From the NCBI GenBank assembly GCA_022360875.1, contig JAKSBZ010000326.1, forward strand, positions 25,140 through 89,139: a stretch of 64,000 nucleotides of DNA, in the 5' to 3' direction. Numbering within the stretch: position 1 is the first letter of the stretch; each line of letters begins with the position of its first letter. This DNA is from Cytophagales bacterium (lineage in GTDB: Bacteria; Bacteroidota; Bacteroidia; Cytophagales; Cyclobacteriaceae). Shown here piece after piece: positions 38,075-48,105 of this stretch. The notes under the pieces are model-generated. The model worked only from the letters and a program-made list of their open reading frames with translations, was not told the origin of the DNA and ran no database searches. The translations under genes were made by a program, and so were the position numbers.

Positions 38075-39038
38075 TCAGTGAAAGAAATAGCTGAAGACAA
38101 AATGAACGAAGAAATGTCTGTTCCGCTGTTGTAAATCGACCCGCTCGGTTTCGGCCTGAAGCATCAACTTCAAACTGACGCTGGATATGCTTAAAGCCAT
38201 CCCGCTTTCCAACGACAAAACCAGTGGCTTCAAATCGCTAGTGAACTCGCTCTTGTTGTCAAACATTCCCCCCTGCACAGTGGCGTCATAAAACTGAGCG
38301 TGCAATCGCGGGGCGAAAAAAAGAAAAATCTCTGACAGTCCGCGCGGCCGCTTTCCTATATCGGTCTGGCAAAAAACCGTTTCGTAAAGCGGCAAAAAAC
38401 GTCCGATCCGAAAAACAGCTCCAGCCGAAAGCGAGGTTTGCAGCGTTCCAAGGGACACCTTTCCTTCTGCGAGCATTTCCATAAAACGATAGACATTTAT
38501 CGAATAAAGCAATTCACCAACAGCGTTGGCGCCTATGTTGTTTTTGATTTGATATTCCCATCCATCAAACTTTTCTACTCTAAAAACCTTTTTCACCAAA
38601 TTATGCATGCCCTGGGCCTTCGAAGCCGGACCGACGACTCCCAGCTGCAAACTTGTTCGGTACAAAAAAGCGATTTCTTACCGCTGTCCGGCTAGCTGTG
38701 AAATACAGCGAACCGGCAAAAGGGCGGTCAAAACTGTCAGGATCAGTTTTAAAATAAATACCGGGAACATAGATCTTCTGAGAAACCTCAAACTGGCCGA
38801 TAATCTTTGACCGTTTGTGGATTTTCTGATCGAACAAATGGGATATTTTCAGATGAAAACTGTTGGTAAAATATCTGCCGGGAGTTCCGCTTCCTGCTCC
38901 CAGCTCAATGCTCCAAGGGTAAGAGAGGTAATGCCCTTTGTATTCCTGCGCTTTTAGCAAAGTCGAAAAACCGGACAGCACAAGTAAAAACAAAATGTGG
39001 CCGTATATAAATACGACTATTGATTTGTTAGAAGTCAA
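38075..39038 (-). pseudogene. LpxR-like lipid A deacylase family, split by a frameshift
   Basis: Two overlapping minus-strand frames together reproduce one outer-membrane LpxR/DUF2219-type protein of about 320 residues. The N-terminal part (38601-39038, TTG start, signal peptide ending LLKAQ) contains DPDSFDRPFAGSLYFTASRTA. The C-terminal part (38075 to about 38665) resumes with YRTSLQLGVVGP, then FDGWEYQIKNN and HAQFYDATVQGG. The neighbouring paralogue has the same order in one frame (YDRPYAAWACLETSF, YGLQLGVLGP, QFYDATVEGN). The frames meet at a run of six A/T (38664-38669); losing one base restores a single frame. It could be a pseudogene, a phase-variable gene or a sequencing error. Confidence 0.7.
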
Positions 39039-39181
39039 TGTTTATGTTGTTGTCGCTGATTGCCAGCAGATGAATACCTTACACAAATAAACTATTGTTC
39101 TTTTCAAATAAAAACGAAGCGGCAGTAAAGAAAAACGCCATACAGTTCCAGCACGCTGGAGACTTAATTGCAAATCATTTT

Positions 39182-40111
39182 TCACCATGAATAAGTGAGT
39201 GCTAGCGAACCAAAAAAGTGGAATGAACGCGTTAGCCTTTTCACTTTTGCGGTTTGTGCCTGAACAGTCACCCTAAAGCCCCAGGAATCTTTGCTGTATT
39301 CTCCTCCCCACTCCAGCAACAAGTAGTTTGGCTGTATCTCTTCCAAATGTATGCTCTTATCTCCGAAAAGGTTCCCTTCAACAGTTGCGTCATAAAACTG
39401 GATTCCTCCTCCTATTTTGAAAAAGAAGTACAGCTCGTTTCCCTCAACCAAACCTTCCCCGAGGTCTGTCCGAAAGTAGGAACTGCCGGCAAGCGGCCGA
39501 AACCTGCCAAAACGATAAGCCAGCAGTCCTTCGGTTTTCGTGAACACATTGCCCAGCGAAGCCATTCCTTCCAGAATGATTTCCGCTTTTTTCTCCTTAA
39601 GCAGGCTCCATGCATGCCGGCTCACCAAGTTGACGCCCCACCCGTTACTGATTTGATAATCCCAGCCTCTGGCCAGTTTCATCCCCAACACCGAATGAAT
39701 GCCGTCTTGCATTTCCTTCCCCAAAGCATGCGGTCCCAAAACGCCCAGCTGCAGTCCGTAGCTCCTGACCCAGCGCGGGGAAGCAATTCTGAAACTTGTC
39801 TCTAAACAAGCCCAAGCCGCGTAGGGACGGTCGTAATTCTTAAGATAACGGTAAAGACGATTAACCGGGGTGAATATTTTATGAGAAAGCTGAATTTGAA
39901 TAAATTTTCGGGAAGTATCCTGCTGAGGCAGCAGGGCGTTAAAGCATAAAAAAATTCCGCTTGAATAATAACGGTCCGAACGGTAAAACAAATAGCTGTC
40001 GTTATCGCTCCGAAACTCAAGCTTCCACCGCCGAAAAGCCATATCGGCTTCTTGAGAATAGGCTTTAAAAAAAAACAAAATAATCAAAAAACATAATCCC
40101 GCCTTCCTCAT
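39182..40111 (-). CDS. LpxR-like outer-membrane protein (DUF2219, lipid A 3'-O-deacylase family)
   Basis: A 309-residue protein with a signal peptide ending AYSQ and an outer-membrane beta-barrel pattern. The NDSYLFYRSDRYYSSGI segment (37-53) carries the Asn-Asp and Arg-Tyr-Tyr features of LpxR, which removes the 3'-acyloxyacyl chain of lipid A; YDRPYAAW and QFYDATVEG are also family-like. The last residues (ALTYSW) end in an aromatic, as barrel proteins do. It lies 143 bases upstream of a frameshifted paralogue on the same strand, so the two arose by tandem duplication. Enzyme activity is inferred, not proven. Confidence 0.78.
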   Translation of the reverse strand: MRKAGLCFLIILFFFKAYSQEADMAFRRWKLEFRSDNDSYLFYRSDRYYSSGIFLCFNALLPQQDTSRKFIQIQLSHKIFTPVNRLYRYLKNYDRPYAAWACLETSFRIASPRWVRSYGLQLGVLGPHALGKEMQDGIHSVLGMKLARGWDYQISNGWGVNLVSRHAWSLLKEKKAEIILEGMASLGNVFTKTEGLLAYRFGRFRPLAGSSYFRTDLGEGLVEGNELYFFFKIGGGIQFYDATVEGNLFGDKSIHLEEIQPNYLLLEWGGEYSKDSWGFRVTVQAQTAKVKRLTRSFHFFGSLALTYSW

Positions 40112-40166
40112 TCTTACTTCTCATTTTTCTAATAACATTGAAAAATGAAAATATGTTGAGAAAAGC

Positions 40167-40191
40167 AAAGAGCGCCTGTACAGCGCTCTTT
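40167..40191. terminator. Terminator after the sucA-sucB-lpdA operon
   Basis: A perfect nine-base stem AAAGAGCGC / GCGCTCTTT lies about 50 bases beyond the lpdA stop codon, with T-rich sequence after it on the minus strand. Confidence 0.75.
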
Positions 40192-40239
40192 AACTGACTT
40201 TAACTTAACGCCAAAGCAATTCTAAAGGCAAAAAATTTC

Positions 40240-41643
40240 TTACATATGTATAGGACGGCTGTCTGTAGCGGCCAGACAAGCTTCCTTCAAGGCTTCGGTA
40301 AACGTAGGATGAGCATGCGACATGCGAGCAATATCTTCAGCGGAAGCGCGGTATTCCATGGCGACAACCGCTTCGGCAATCATATCGGCCGCGCGGGGGC
40401 CGATCATGTGCACACCCAATACTTCATCGGTTTCGGCATCGGCGAGCACTTTCACCTGTCCGTCCAAATCATTTGAAGCTCTTGCTCGTCCCAGCACTCG
40501 AAATGGAAAAGCCCCTTTTTTGTACTTTCTTCCCTGTTCTTTTAGCTGCTCCTCTGTGAACCCAACCGCTGCCACTTCCGGCCAAGTATACACAACGCCC
40601 GGAATCAGATGATAATGAATATGCGGTTTCTGTCCATTCATGTACTCGGCAACATAAATGCCCTCTTCTTCCGCCTTATGTGCCAACATGGCTCCCTTTA
40701 CCACATCGCCAATAGCGAAAATATTCGGCACACTGGTTTGCAAGTGCTCATTCACTTCAATGTGCCCCTTGTCATCAGTTTTGAGACCGGCATTTTCCAA
40801 TGCCAATCCATCAGTATACGGGCGGCGTCCGATGGAAACCAAACAGTAATCGCCTTTAATTTCTGTTTCTCCGCCTTTTTTCATGTCCTCGGCTTTCACA
40901 ACCACTTCGCTTCCCTGCTTTTCAACAGCAGTTACTTTATGATTCAGCTTGAATTTGAATCCCAGCTTCTTAAGCGACTTCTGAAGCTCTTTGCCCATCG
41001 TTCTGTCCATGCCCGGAATTATTCCGTTCATATACTCCACTACTGTAACTTCGGAACCAAGCCGGGCATACACAGAGCCCAGTTCCACACCAATCACACC
41101 GCCGCCAATCACAATCAAGTGTTTCGGCACTTCTTTCAGCTCCAAAGCCTCAGTGCTGGAAATAATCTGCTTTTTGTCCATTTGAATAAAAGGCAGGCCA
41201 GCGGGTTTCGATCCCGTTGCAATTACGGTCTTTTCGGTGCTAAGCATCTTCTCCCCGCCCTCCGGATCCGTAACTTTTACCGTGTTGGCATCCACAAACG
41301 AGCCCAGCCCATGATAGACATCGATTTTATTTTTTTTCATCAAAAAGGTTATGCCCTCCGCATTCTGAGCAACGACATCCCGCTTCCGGGCAATCATCTG
41401 CTCCAGATTCACCGAAAGATTATCCAGCTCTATACCGTGCATCTCAAACTCGGTGGCTGCATTATGATAATGCTCCGAAGAGTCAAGCAAAGCTTTTGAT
41501 GGAATACAGCCCACGTTAAGGCAAGTGCCTCCCAAAGTGCTGTATTTCTCAATCAGTGCGGTTTTCATGCCCAACTGGGCACATCGGATTGCCGCCACAT
41601 AACCGCCGGGGCCCGAACCTATCACTGTTACATTGTAGTCCAT
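40240..41643 (-). CDS. lpdA: Dihydrolipoyl dehydrogenase (E3)
   Basis: A 467-residue FAD-dependent disulfide oxidoreductase that reoxidises dihydrolipoamide with NAD+. The FAD motif GSGPGGYVAAI (9-19), redox cysteines Cys41 and Cys46 (GGTCLNVGC), NAD motif VIGGGVIGVELGSVYARLG and catalytic His in HAHPTFTEALKE are all present. It is the third gene of the 2-oxoglutarate dehydrogenase operon, 84 bases after sucB. Confidence 0.96.
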   Translation of the reverse strand: MDYNVTVIGSGPGGYVAAIRCAQLGMKTALIEKYSTLGGTCLNVGCIPSKALLDSSEHYHNAATEFEMHGIELDNLSVNLEQMIARKRDVVAQNAEGITFLMKKNKIDVYHGLGSFVDANTVKVTDPEGGEKMLSTEKTVIATGSKPAGLPFIQMDKKQIISSTEALELKEVPKHLIVIGGGVIGVELGSVYARLGSEVTVVEYMNGIIPGMDRTMGKELQKSLKKLGFKFKLNHKVTAVEKQGSEVVVKAEDMKKGGETEIKGDYCLVSIGRRPYTDGLALENAGLKTDDKGHIEVNEHLQTSVPNIFAIGDVVKGAMLAHKAEEEGIYVAEYMNGQKPHIHYHLIPGVVYTWPEVAAVGFTEEQLKEQGRKYKKGAFPFRVLGRARASNDLDGQVKVLADAETDEVLGVHMIGPRAADMIAEAVVAMEYRASAEDIARMSHAHPTFTEALKEACLAATDSRPIHM

Positions 41644-41727
41644 GAGGTTTATATTTAGTCCGGAGAGCGAATTACTCTTCGAAAAATTTTTTGATTTTTA
41701 AAATGAAAATCTCATTGTTTCCTCTGC

Positions 41728-43257
41728 TCACACGCCCAGCAGCATGCGCGCTGGATCTTCCAGAAGTTCCTTCACGCGTTTCAGAAAACTCACCGACTCG
41801 CGGCCGTCAATAATGCGGTGGTCGTATGAAAGCGCCACGTACATTATAGGACGGATTTCAACCTGGCCGTTAACAGCCACCGGACGTTCAACAATATTGT
41901 GCATTCCCAGAATAGCCGACTGCGGCGCATTGATAATCGGTGTCGAAAGCATGGAACCGAAAATCCCCCCGTTGGTAATCGTAAAAGTGCCGCCGGTCAT
42001 TTCGGGGATCGACAGCTTGTTTTCCCTGGCCTTCCCAGCCAAACGCACCACCTCTTTTTCGATTTCCTGAAAACTCAGCTTTTCAGCGTTGCGGATAACC
42101 GGAACCACCAAACCTTTCGGCGCGGAAACGGCTATCGAAATATCGCAGAATTTGCTGTAAACTATTTCGTCGCCGTCAATCTGAGCATTTACCGCCGGCC
42201 ATTCCTGAAGCGCAATAGTACAGGCCTTGGTGAAAAACGACATGAAACCCAGGTTGACTTCGTATTTTTCTTTGAATGACTCCTTGTACAGCTTGCGCAG
42301 GTCCATAACCGGCTTCATATCCACCTCATTGAAAGTGGTCAGCATAGCTGTTTCGTTCTTGACGTTTACCAAACGGCGCGCAACAGTTTTGCGAAGGTTG
42401 CTCATGCGCTTTCGCTCTTCAGGACGTTCTGCAGAAGAAACCGGCGCCACAGGTTTATCGGTAGTTCTTTCCTGATAAGCAACTGCTTTCGGCAAATTCG
42501 CACTAGGTACGGGCTTCTGTGCTTTCATTGCATCCTCTTTGGTAATACGGCCTCCAACGCCTGTTCCGCTGAGCTCGCCCGGACTAATACCTTTTTCAGA
42601 CAGAATCTTGGCTGCGGCAGGAGAAGGATGTCCCGTTGCATGACTGTCGACTTTATCAGCTTTTGCAACGTCCGAAACATCTTTCTGAACGGCCGTTTTA
42701 TGAGAATCGCGTCCAGCTGCTGGAAGGATGCGACAGATCAACGCACCAATTTCCAGTGTTTCCCCTTCGCCCGCTACACGCTCCAGCTTTCCGGAAACAT
42801 CCGCCGGCAGCTCGAAAGTCGCTTTGTCCGATTCAATTTCAGCAATAATTTCCTCAAACTCCACTACATCACCCTCTTCCTTTAACCAAGCACCCAATGT
42901 AACTTCCGTAATTGACTCGCCTACTTCCGGCACGCGCATTTCCACCGCTTTGCCTTCTGCGGGCTTTGCCGGCTCCTCCGCAGCAGCCTGCGATTCGTCT
43001 TCTGCCGGATGTTCCGCCGCACCTTCTGCATCGATATAGCAAACCAACTGTCCGACTTCCAAGGTGTCACCTTCCCCAGCGACAATGCTAAGCGTCCCCG
43101 CTTTCTCGGCATTCAGTTCGAAAGTCGCCTTGTCCGACTCCAGTTCGCAGATCACCTCGTCCATTTCGACGGTATCCCCGTCTTGCTTCAACCATTGGGC
43201 AATGGTTACTTCGGTGATTGACTCACCAACCACTGGGACTTTTACTTCAATTTTCAT
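41728..43257 (-). CDS. sucB: 2-oxoglutarate dehydrogenase E2 (succinyltransferase), two lipoyl domains
   Basis: A 509-residue dihydrolipoyllysine succinyltransferase. It has two lipoyl domains in tandem with lipoylated Lys43 and Lys145, both in [10 protein letters not shown] peripheral-subunit-binding domain follows (211-245, [20 protein letters not shown]), then the catalytic domain, with the active-site His/Asp in [18 protein letters not shown]. coli SucB has one lipoyl domain. The order sucA-sucB-lpdA is kept. Confidence 0.96.
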   Translation of the reverse strand: MKIEVKVPVVGESITEVTIAQWLKQDGDTVEMDEVICELESDKATFELNAEKAGTLSIVAGEGDTLEVGQLVCYIDAEGAAEHPAEDESQAAAEEPAKPAEGKAVEMRVPEVGESITEVTLGAWLKEEGDVVEFEEIIAEIESDKATFELPADVSGKLERVAGEGETLEIGALICRILPAAGRDSHKTAVQKDVSDVAKADKVDSHATGHPSPAAAKILSEKGISPGELSGTGVGGRITKEDAMKAQKPVPSANLPKAVAYQERTTDKPVAPVSSAERPEERKRMSNLRKTVARRLVNVKNETAMLTTFNEVDMKPVMDLRKLYKESFKEKYEVNLGFMSFFTKACTIALQEWPAVNAQIDGDEIVYSKFCDISIAVSAPKGLVVPVIRNAEKLSFQEIEKEVVRLAGKARENKLSIPEMTGGTFTITNGGIFGSMLSTPIINAPQSAILGMHNIVERPVAVNGQVEIRPIMYVALSYDHRIIDGRESVSFLKRVKELLEDPARMLLGV

Positions 43258-43339
43258 GATGACGTATTTATGTAAATGGGTTGAATTTCTTTTTTAAAAA
43301 AAGGAACTACGGAAAACGCATTTCCGAAGCCTTGCTTTT

Positions 43340-46066
43340 TTACTTAAAAGCCGAATGAATAATTTTCTCCTGCTCCTTGTGGTGCACTTTCGAAAACCCA
43401 GTTGCCGGCGTGGCGCTATGCTTACGGCCGATTACCCTGATATTCAGACCGTCTAATTGGCGGTTAATATACCACCAGGCCCCCATATTTTTCGGTTCCT
43501 CCTGCACCCATACCAGCTCCGCTTTTTCACCGTATTTGCTGATCACTTCCTTAATCTGGTTAAGCGGCAAAGGATAAAGCTGCTCGATCCGTACAATCGC
43601 CACATCTTTACGTTCATCGGCGCGCTGCTTAGCCAGAAGCTCATAATAAATCTTGCCCGTGCAGAACAACACACGCTTCACCTCCTCTGGATGGGCAGCG
43701 GCATCATCTATAAGTTCACGGAAATAGCCATTCATAAATTCAGCCTTGGCCGATACACACTCCGGATGTCTGAGAAGAGATTTCGGCGACATGACGATAA
43801 GTGGTTTCCGGAACGGCCAGGCAAGCTGGCGCCTGAGCGCATGGAAAAAATTCGCCGGACTTGTAATGTTGCAGACAGCCATGTTGTTTTCTGCGCAAAG
43901 CTGCAAATAGCGTTCAAGCCGAGCGCTGGAATGCTCAGGTCCCTGGCCTTCGTAGCCATGAGGCAGCAACATCACCAAACCGCTCATGCGGTTCCATTTC
44001 GTTTCGGAACTGGCAACAAACTGGTCGATCATCACTTGAGCGCCGTTGGCAAAATCACCAAACTGTCCCTCCCATATTGTCAGCGCATTCGGATTGGCCA
44101 TAGAATAACCGTATTCATAACCCAGCACGCCATATTCCGATAGCAGCGAATTATAAATAGAAAATTTCGGCTGGCCGCTCTCAATGTTGTCCAAATTAGA
44201 ATACTGCTTGCCTGTTTCTGAATCGAACAGAATGGCATGACGGTGCGAAAAAGTGCCCCTGCGAACATCCTGTCCAGAAATTCTAACTTTTTTTCCTTCT
44301 AATAAAATTGATCCGTAAGCCAGCAGCTCTGCCGAAGCCCAGTTCAGCTGTTCCGTTTCAAAAAACATTTTGCTGCGCTCTTTCAGCAGCTTATCTACTT
44401 GCCGAAGCGGCTTAAAACCTTGCGGAACAATTGTCAATGCCTTAGCGACTTTTTCAAAATCAAAATCGCTGATTCCGGTTTGAGGCGAACTTTCAAAATC
44501 CTCCGAAACCGAAGAGCGCAGCGCTTGTCGCTCAGCTTCCAGAGGCTGCACAGTATACGGCTCTGGATTTTCCTTTACCCTGTCCAAACGCTCCTGCAGC
44601 AGCTTTTTGAACTCCTTGTCCATTTTTTTTGCCAGCTCCGCATCAATGTCTCCCCTCTGAATAAGTGTCTGATTGTATACTTCTCGCGGATTGGCATGCT
44701 TGGCAATCAGCTTGTAAAGCGACGGCTGGGTGAACTTCGGTTCGTCGCTTTCGTTGTGGCCGTGACGGCGATAGCAGAGCAAATCAACGTAAATGTCGTC
44801 ATGAAATTTCTGGCGAAACTCCATAGCCAGCTCCATACAGTGAGCTACTGCCTCAGGATCATCTCCGTTTACATGAAGCACCGGTGCATCGATTACCTTT
44901 GCCACATCGGTGCAGTATATACTGGAACGGGCGTCATCGTAATCGGTAGTAAACCCAAGCTGATTGTTAATCACGAAGTGAATTGTTCCTCCAACATTGT
45001 AGCCGTGCAAGCTGCTCATCTGGGCAATTTCATAAACAATGCCCTGTCCGGCAAGCGCCGCATCTCCATGGATAAGCACGGGCACAATCTTCTCATGTAC
45101 CTTGCTGTAAAGCCGATCCAGTTTGGCACGAACGCTTCCCAGCACTACCGAGTCCACCGCTTCCAAATGAGACGGATTCGGAGCCAAGTTCAGCGTAACA
45201 GAATGGTCATAAGCGTGAGGTTTACCTGTAAATCCCAAATGGTATTTTACATCGCCTCCTCCCATCGTAGAGTCCGGCACCACATTGCCCTCAAACTCAT
45301 TGAATATCTGATCATAGGTTTTTCCAATGATATTGGCCAGCACGTTCAGCCTGCCGCGATGGGCCATTCCGATTACCATTTCCTCCATGCCCAGTTTTGC
45401 GCCTTTCTGGATCAATACATCCAGCGCTGGAATCGTTGTTTCGCCGCCCTCAAGCGAGAAGCGTTTTTGACCGACATACTTGGTGTGCAGAAAATTCTCA
45501 AAAACCACAGCTTCATTCAGCTTCCTAAGCAAGCGCTTTTTTGTCTCGATAGTGAGCTTTTTGTTCAGCGCCGTGTCTTCCACCTTGCCCCGAATCCAAG
45601 CCAGCTTTTTGGGGTCACGCATATGCATAAATTCATAGCCTGTAGAACCCAGGTAAATTTTCTTCAACGCCTTCAGAATCTCTTTCAGCGTCGCCTTGCC
45701 TATTCCGATTTCCTTCCCCACCTCAAATTCGGTGTTAAGATCCGCATCCGAGAGTCCATGATCCTCCAGCGCCAGATATGCCTTGTGCTTCCTTCTCGGA
45801 CGCACCGGGTTGGTGTCGGACTTCAGATGCCCGCGTGTGCGGTAAGCATGAATCAAATTGCGAACTGCAGTCTCTTTCGAAGATTCCACCACTGCCTTTG
45901 ACACCGCCGGCCGCCCGGCCGTCTTGCCCATGTACTGAGCAAACTCAAAACCTTCAAAAAACTGCCTCCAGCTCTCATCCACACTTTCCGGATTGGCCAG
46001 GTATGCTTCATACAACTCTTCGATGTAGTTGCCATGAGCATTGGATATGTAGGAAAATTTGTCCAT
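43340..46066 (-). CDS. sucA: 2-oxoglutarate dehydrogenase E1
   Basis: A 908-residue thiamine-diphosphate enzyme of the TCA cycle that decarboxylates 2-oxoglutarate and transfers the succinyl group to E2. Typical segments include the N-terminal YIEELYEAYLANPESVDESWRQFF (E2-binding), GMAHRGRLNVLANI, HGDAALAGQGIVYE and MLLPHGYEGQGPEHSSARLER. The start at 46066 (MDKFSYISN) follows the family; the open frame runs 10 codons further upstream. It is the first gene of the operon. Confidence 0.96.
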   Translation of the reverse strand: MDKFSYISNAHGNYIEELYEAYLANPESVDESWRQFFEGFEFAQYMGKTAGRPAVSKAVVESSKETAVRNLIHAYRTRGHLKSDTNPVRPRRKHKAYLALEDHGLSDADLNTEFEVGKEIGIGKATLKEILKALKKIYLGSTGYEFMHMRDPKKLAWIRGKVEDTALNKKLTIETKKRLLRKLNEAVVFENFLHTKYVGQKRFSLEGGETTIPALDVLIQKGAKLGMEEMVIGMAHRGRLNVLANIIGKTYDQIFNEFEGNVVPDSTMGGGDVKYHLGFTGKPHAYDHSVTLNLAPNPSHLEAVDSVVLGSVRAKLDRLYSKVHEKIVPVLIHGDAALAGQGIVYEIAQMSSLHGYNVGGTIHFVINNQLGFTTDYDDARSSIYCTDVAKVIDAPVLHVNGDDPEAVAHCMELAMEFRQKFHDDIYVDLLCYRRHGHNESDEPKFTQPSLYKLIAKHANPREVYNQTLIQRGDIDAELAKKMDKEFKKLLQERLDRVKENPEPYTVQPLEAERQALRSSVSEDFESSPQTGISDFDFEKVAKALTIVPQGFKPLRQVDKLLKERSKMFFETEQLNWASAELLAYGSILLEGKKVRISGQDVRRGTFSHRHAILFDSETGKQYSNLDNIESGQPKFSIYNSLLSEYGVLGYEYGYSMANPNALTIWEGQFGDFANGAQVMIDQFVASSETKWNRMSGLVMLLPHGYEGQGPEHSSARLERYLQLCAENNMAVCNITSPANFFHALRRQLAWPFRKPLIVMSPKSLLRHPECVSAKAEFMNGYFRELIDDAAAHPEEVKRVLFCTGKIYYELLAKQRADERKDVAIVRIEQLYPLPLNQIKEVISKYGEKAELVWVQEEPKNMGAWWYINRQLDGLNIRVIGRKHSATPATGFSKVHHKEQEKIIHSAFK

Positions 46067-46093
46067 TAGGATTACACATTTTACGTGATGCAC

Positions 46094-46101
46094 CAAATAT
46101 A
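46094..46101 (-). promoter_or_regulatory. Possible -7 promoter element of the sucA operon
   Basis: On the minus strand TATATTTG lies 28 bases before the sucA start codon and matches TAnnTTTG. No matching -33 TTG is obvious, so this is a weak call. Confidence 0.35.
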
Positions 46102-46359
46102 GAAGGTTGTTATAATATAGAAAAATTGTATATTCGGTTACACAAATTAGCTAGACTCAATGTGGCTCTGTATATGGCTTTGAGCTCATTTTCATTTTTT
46201 TTAAAAATGTGCAAAATCGAAATTTTCGATAGACAGAATAGCGTTTTTCCAAACAGTGAATTCAATTTCCGAGGCATGCCGCAACACTTTGTGTTTTTTT
46301 CAGAAAATCAAAAAACGCAGCTGAACTGCTTTCATTTTTTCTAATCAAATGACGAGAAA

Positions 46360-47811
46360 TTATTCCTCCTGCAGTTCTTGCAGCTCGTCTCCCAATTCGT
46401 AAGGCAAGTCGTGATTATGAGCATAAACAAGCTGAAAATAGGTCTCGGCAACAACTTTCCATTCTTCGTAGCGGTACCTTTTATTAGTTGTACGAAGCTC
46501 CAAAATAACTCCCTTGTGTGCTCCGTCTTTTCCAACCGGATCGGTCTTGCTGCCGAAGGCCCCAAGTGAATCAAGTTTATACGCACGAAACCGGTTTGGA
46601 AAATGTTTTTCTGTAAGCAAATCTTTTCCCTTTGGAATATTCTCAAGCCAGTCCCTTCTTGTGAGTGATTTCATAATGTTATGCCAAGCAACATGAGGAA
46701 CTCCCCTGTACACTCCCTGAGCAAAAAAAGGAAGATCAAGGGACAGTATTCCGCACCGGCCGGCGAGCATATTCACCCACTCTTTCCATTTTTTGGCATC
46801 GTCAGCCAAAAGCATCTCGCGTTCTGTTTGCGGAAGCAAATCAAACTGACTTGCCAAATCCGTACGAGCCAAAAAAACTGCAAACGATTTGGGATAAGCC
46901 ATTATCGGAAAATCGGCGACAACTAAATAAAAAACAATCTGGGCCATCAACCCTTTCAGCGAATCGCTCCAAGCCCTTCCCGTCATACGCTCCACTTCTT
47001 CTACAACCTCAAATTGTTTCTTCAAAAAGCCTACATGTCCGCAAGCCCACCCCTGCTGATCCGCAAAAATCCAGCTTGCCTTAACATACTTTCTGGCTGC
47101 GGCTTCCACGAAATCCGATCTCCTGGCCGAAGTCACTTCGTCAAAGAAATTAAATAGACGGTCGTTGCGGATTCCTACAGTAGCCTGAAAAATCCCCTGA
47201 GCCGGACGATTTGCCGAAATAAACGCCACCTGAAAATGAGTCGGTATTTCTCCTAGGGAGCGAAATAATGAAAAAGGAATGTAATTCTGAAAAGAATCTT
47301 TTTTCTCGTCTATAAGCCGCATCAGACTTGCAATATCATCGAAAACCTTCCGCAGCCGCAAAAAACCTTCCTTTGTTTCGGGAAAAGGTTCCGTCACAAT
47401 CTCCAAATACGGCATCTGATGTGTGTGATGTGACGAATCCGACTGCAACGTAAAACCGTCTCCTTTCATTAAAATTTCGCGGTCCTTGAATTTGGGCATG
47501 GAAAAAGAATAAGGATGATTCACTTTCTCATCCTTAAAATGCTCCCTGAGCTGCAAATGGTTTCGGTACAGCAGATAATCAGGCACCTCCACCTCCATGC
47601 CTACAGCGCACTGTACTAGCCCATTTTTCACCAGTTCCTCCCTCCTATGCAAAGATGCTGGAGGCATTCTGCAGGCTGAGCCACTCTGTATTCGATTCGG
47701 ACCACACCGTCGGATTTTATTGGAAGAATCGTAAAGCATTCCAGAGAAAGCATTCAATTTTGGCTCCAACCACACAAGACATTCAACATCCAGCCAAACC
47801 GGCACATGCAT
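46360..47811 (-). CDS. Putative amidoligase / glutamate-cysteine-ligase-fold protein A
   Basis: A protein of up to 483 residues with no family I can name with certainty. Residues 71-76 read GMEVEV, followed by FTLQSDSS (about 120-127) and LEIVTEPF (136-143), and near the C-terminus ILELR. A GxExE strand, a polar FTL(x)2D strand and a (L/F)E(I/F)VT motif are the marks of carboxylate-amine ligases of the glutamine-synthetase/GCS fold (amidoligases). It shares all of them, plus ARTDLAS and LTRRDWLENI, with the gene at 51183-52460. The region before residue 50 has no counterpart there, and a start near MPPASL (residue 49) is possible. No signal peptide or membrane helix is evident. The substrate is unknown. 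Confidence 0.6.
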   Translation of the reverse strand: MHVPVWLDVECLVWLEPKLNAFSGMLYDSSNKIRRCGPNRIQSGSACRMPPASLHRREELVKNGLVQCAVGMEVEVPDYLLYRNHLQLREHFKDEKVNHPYSFSMPKFKDREILMKGDGFTLQSDSSHHTHQMPYLEIVTEPFPETKEGFLRLRKVFDDIASLMRLIDEKKDSFQNYIPFSLFRSLGEIPTHFQVAFISANRPAQGIFQATVGIRNDRLFNFFDEVTSARRSDFVEAAARKYVKASWIFADQQGWACGHVGFLKKQFEVVEEVERMTGRAWSDSLKGLMAQIVFYLVVADFPIMAYPKSFAVFLARTDLASQFDLLPQTEREMLLADDAKKWKEWVNMLAGRCGILSLDLPFFAQGVYRGVPHVAWHNIMKSLTRRDWLENIPKGKDLLTEKHFPNRFRAYKLDSLGAFGSKTDPVGKDGAHKGVILELRTTNKRYRYEEWKVVAETYFQLVYAHNHDLPYELGDELQELQEE

Positions 47812-47920
47812 CAATCTAATCGCATGAACAAACCAACCTAGAAAGGAATGGCCGACTTTTTAAACAAAAAGCAATTCAGTTTTTTATTCATGTATAACCA
47901 TCATCATTCCGCGTATTGTT

Positions 47921-48067
47921 ATGAAAATAGAAAAATGGATAGTGAATTGGGTGGACAAGAATCCGGATAAAGACAAAAAAGGAGACGGCGGAGGCGGCGC
48001 GCAGAATCTGCCAGAACCAGATCCTGTTCTGGAAGAGGAAATGCTTGAAGAAGAAATGCTCGGATAA
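47921..48067 (+). CDS. Small acidic protein of 48 residues, own terminator
   Basis: An ATG-started frame of 48 codons. The N-terminal third is MKIEKWIVNWVDKNPDKDKK, then comes a glycine run (GDGGGG), and the acidic C-terminus ends in two copies of EEEML followed by Gly. No family is recognised. Support that it is real: a clear intrinsic terminator begins two bases after its stop codon, and it starts 109 bases from the divergent amidoligase-like gene. The layout of leader, Gly spacer and repeated acidic tail resembles some modified-peptide precursors, but this is inference only. Confidence 0.5.
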   Translation: MKIEKWIVNWVDKNPDKDKKGDGGGGAQNLPEPDPVLEEEMLEEEMLG

Positions 48068-48069
48068 AT

Positions 48070-48099
48070 GCTTCGCCTTGACAGGCGGGGCTTTTATTT
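48070..48099 (+). terminator. Intrinsic terminator after the 48-residue gene
   Basis: A nine-base stem GCTTCGCCT / AGGCGGGGC (two G-U pairs) with loop TGAC is followed by TTTTATTT. It separates the small gene from the next frame. Confidence 0.72.
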
Positions 48100-48105
48100 A
48101 CCAAT

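Noticed and set aside
40609..41499. A 296-codon frame opposite lpdA
   Set aside because: It lies inside a gene with all lipoamide dehydrogenase motifs and has no own signals.
44399..45901. A 500-codon plus-strand frame opposite sucA
   Set aside because: It is the mirror of a fully conserved E1 gene and has no recognisable domain; long antisense frames arise from codon bias.
46311..46330. A small hairpin with T-run after the amidoligase-like gene A
   Set aside because: The stem has only four base pairs, too weak to call a terminator.
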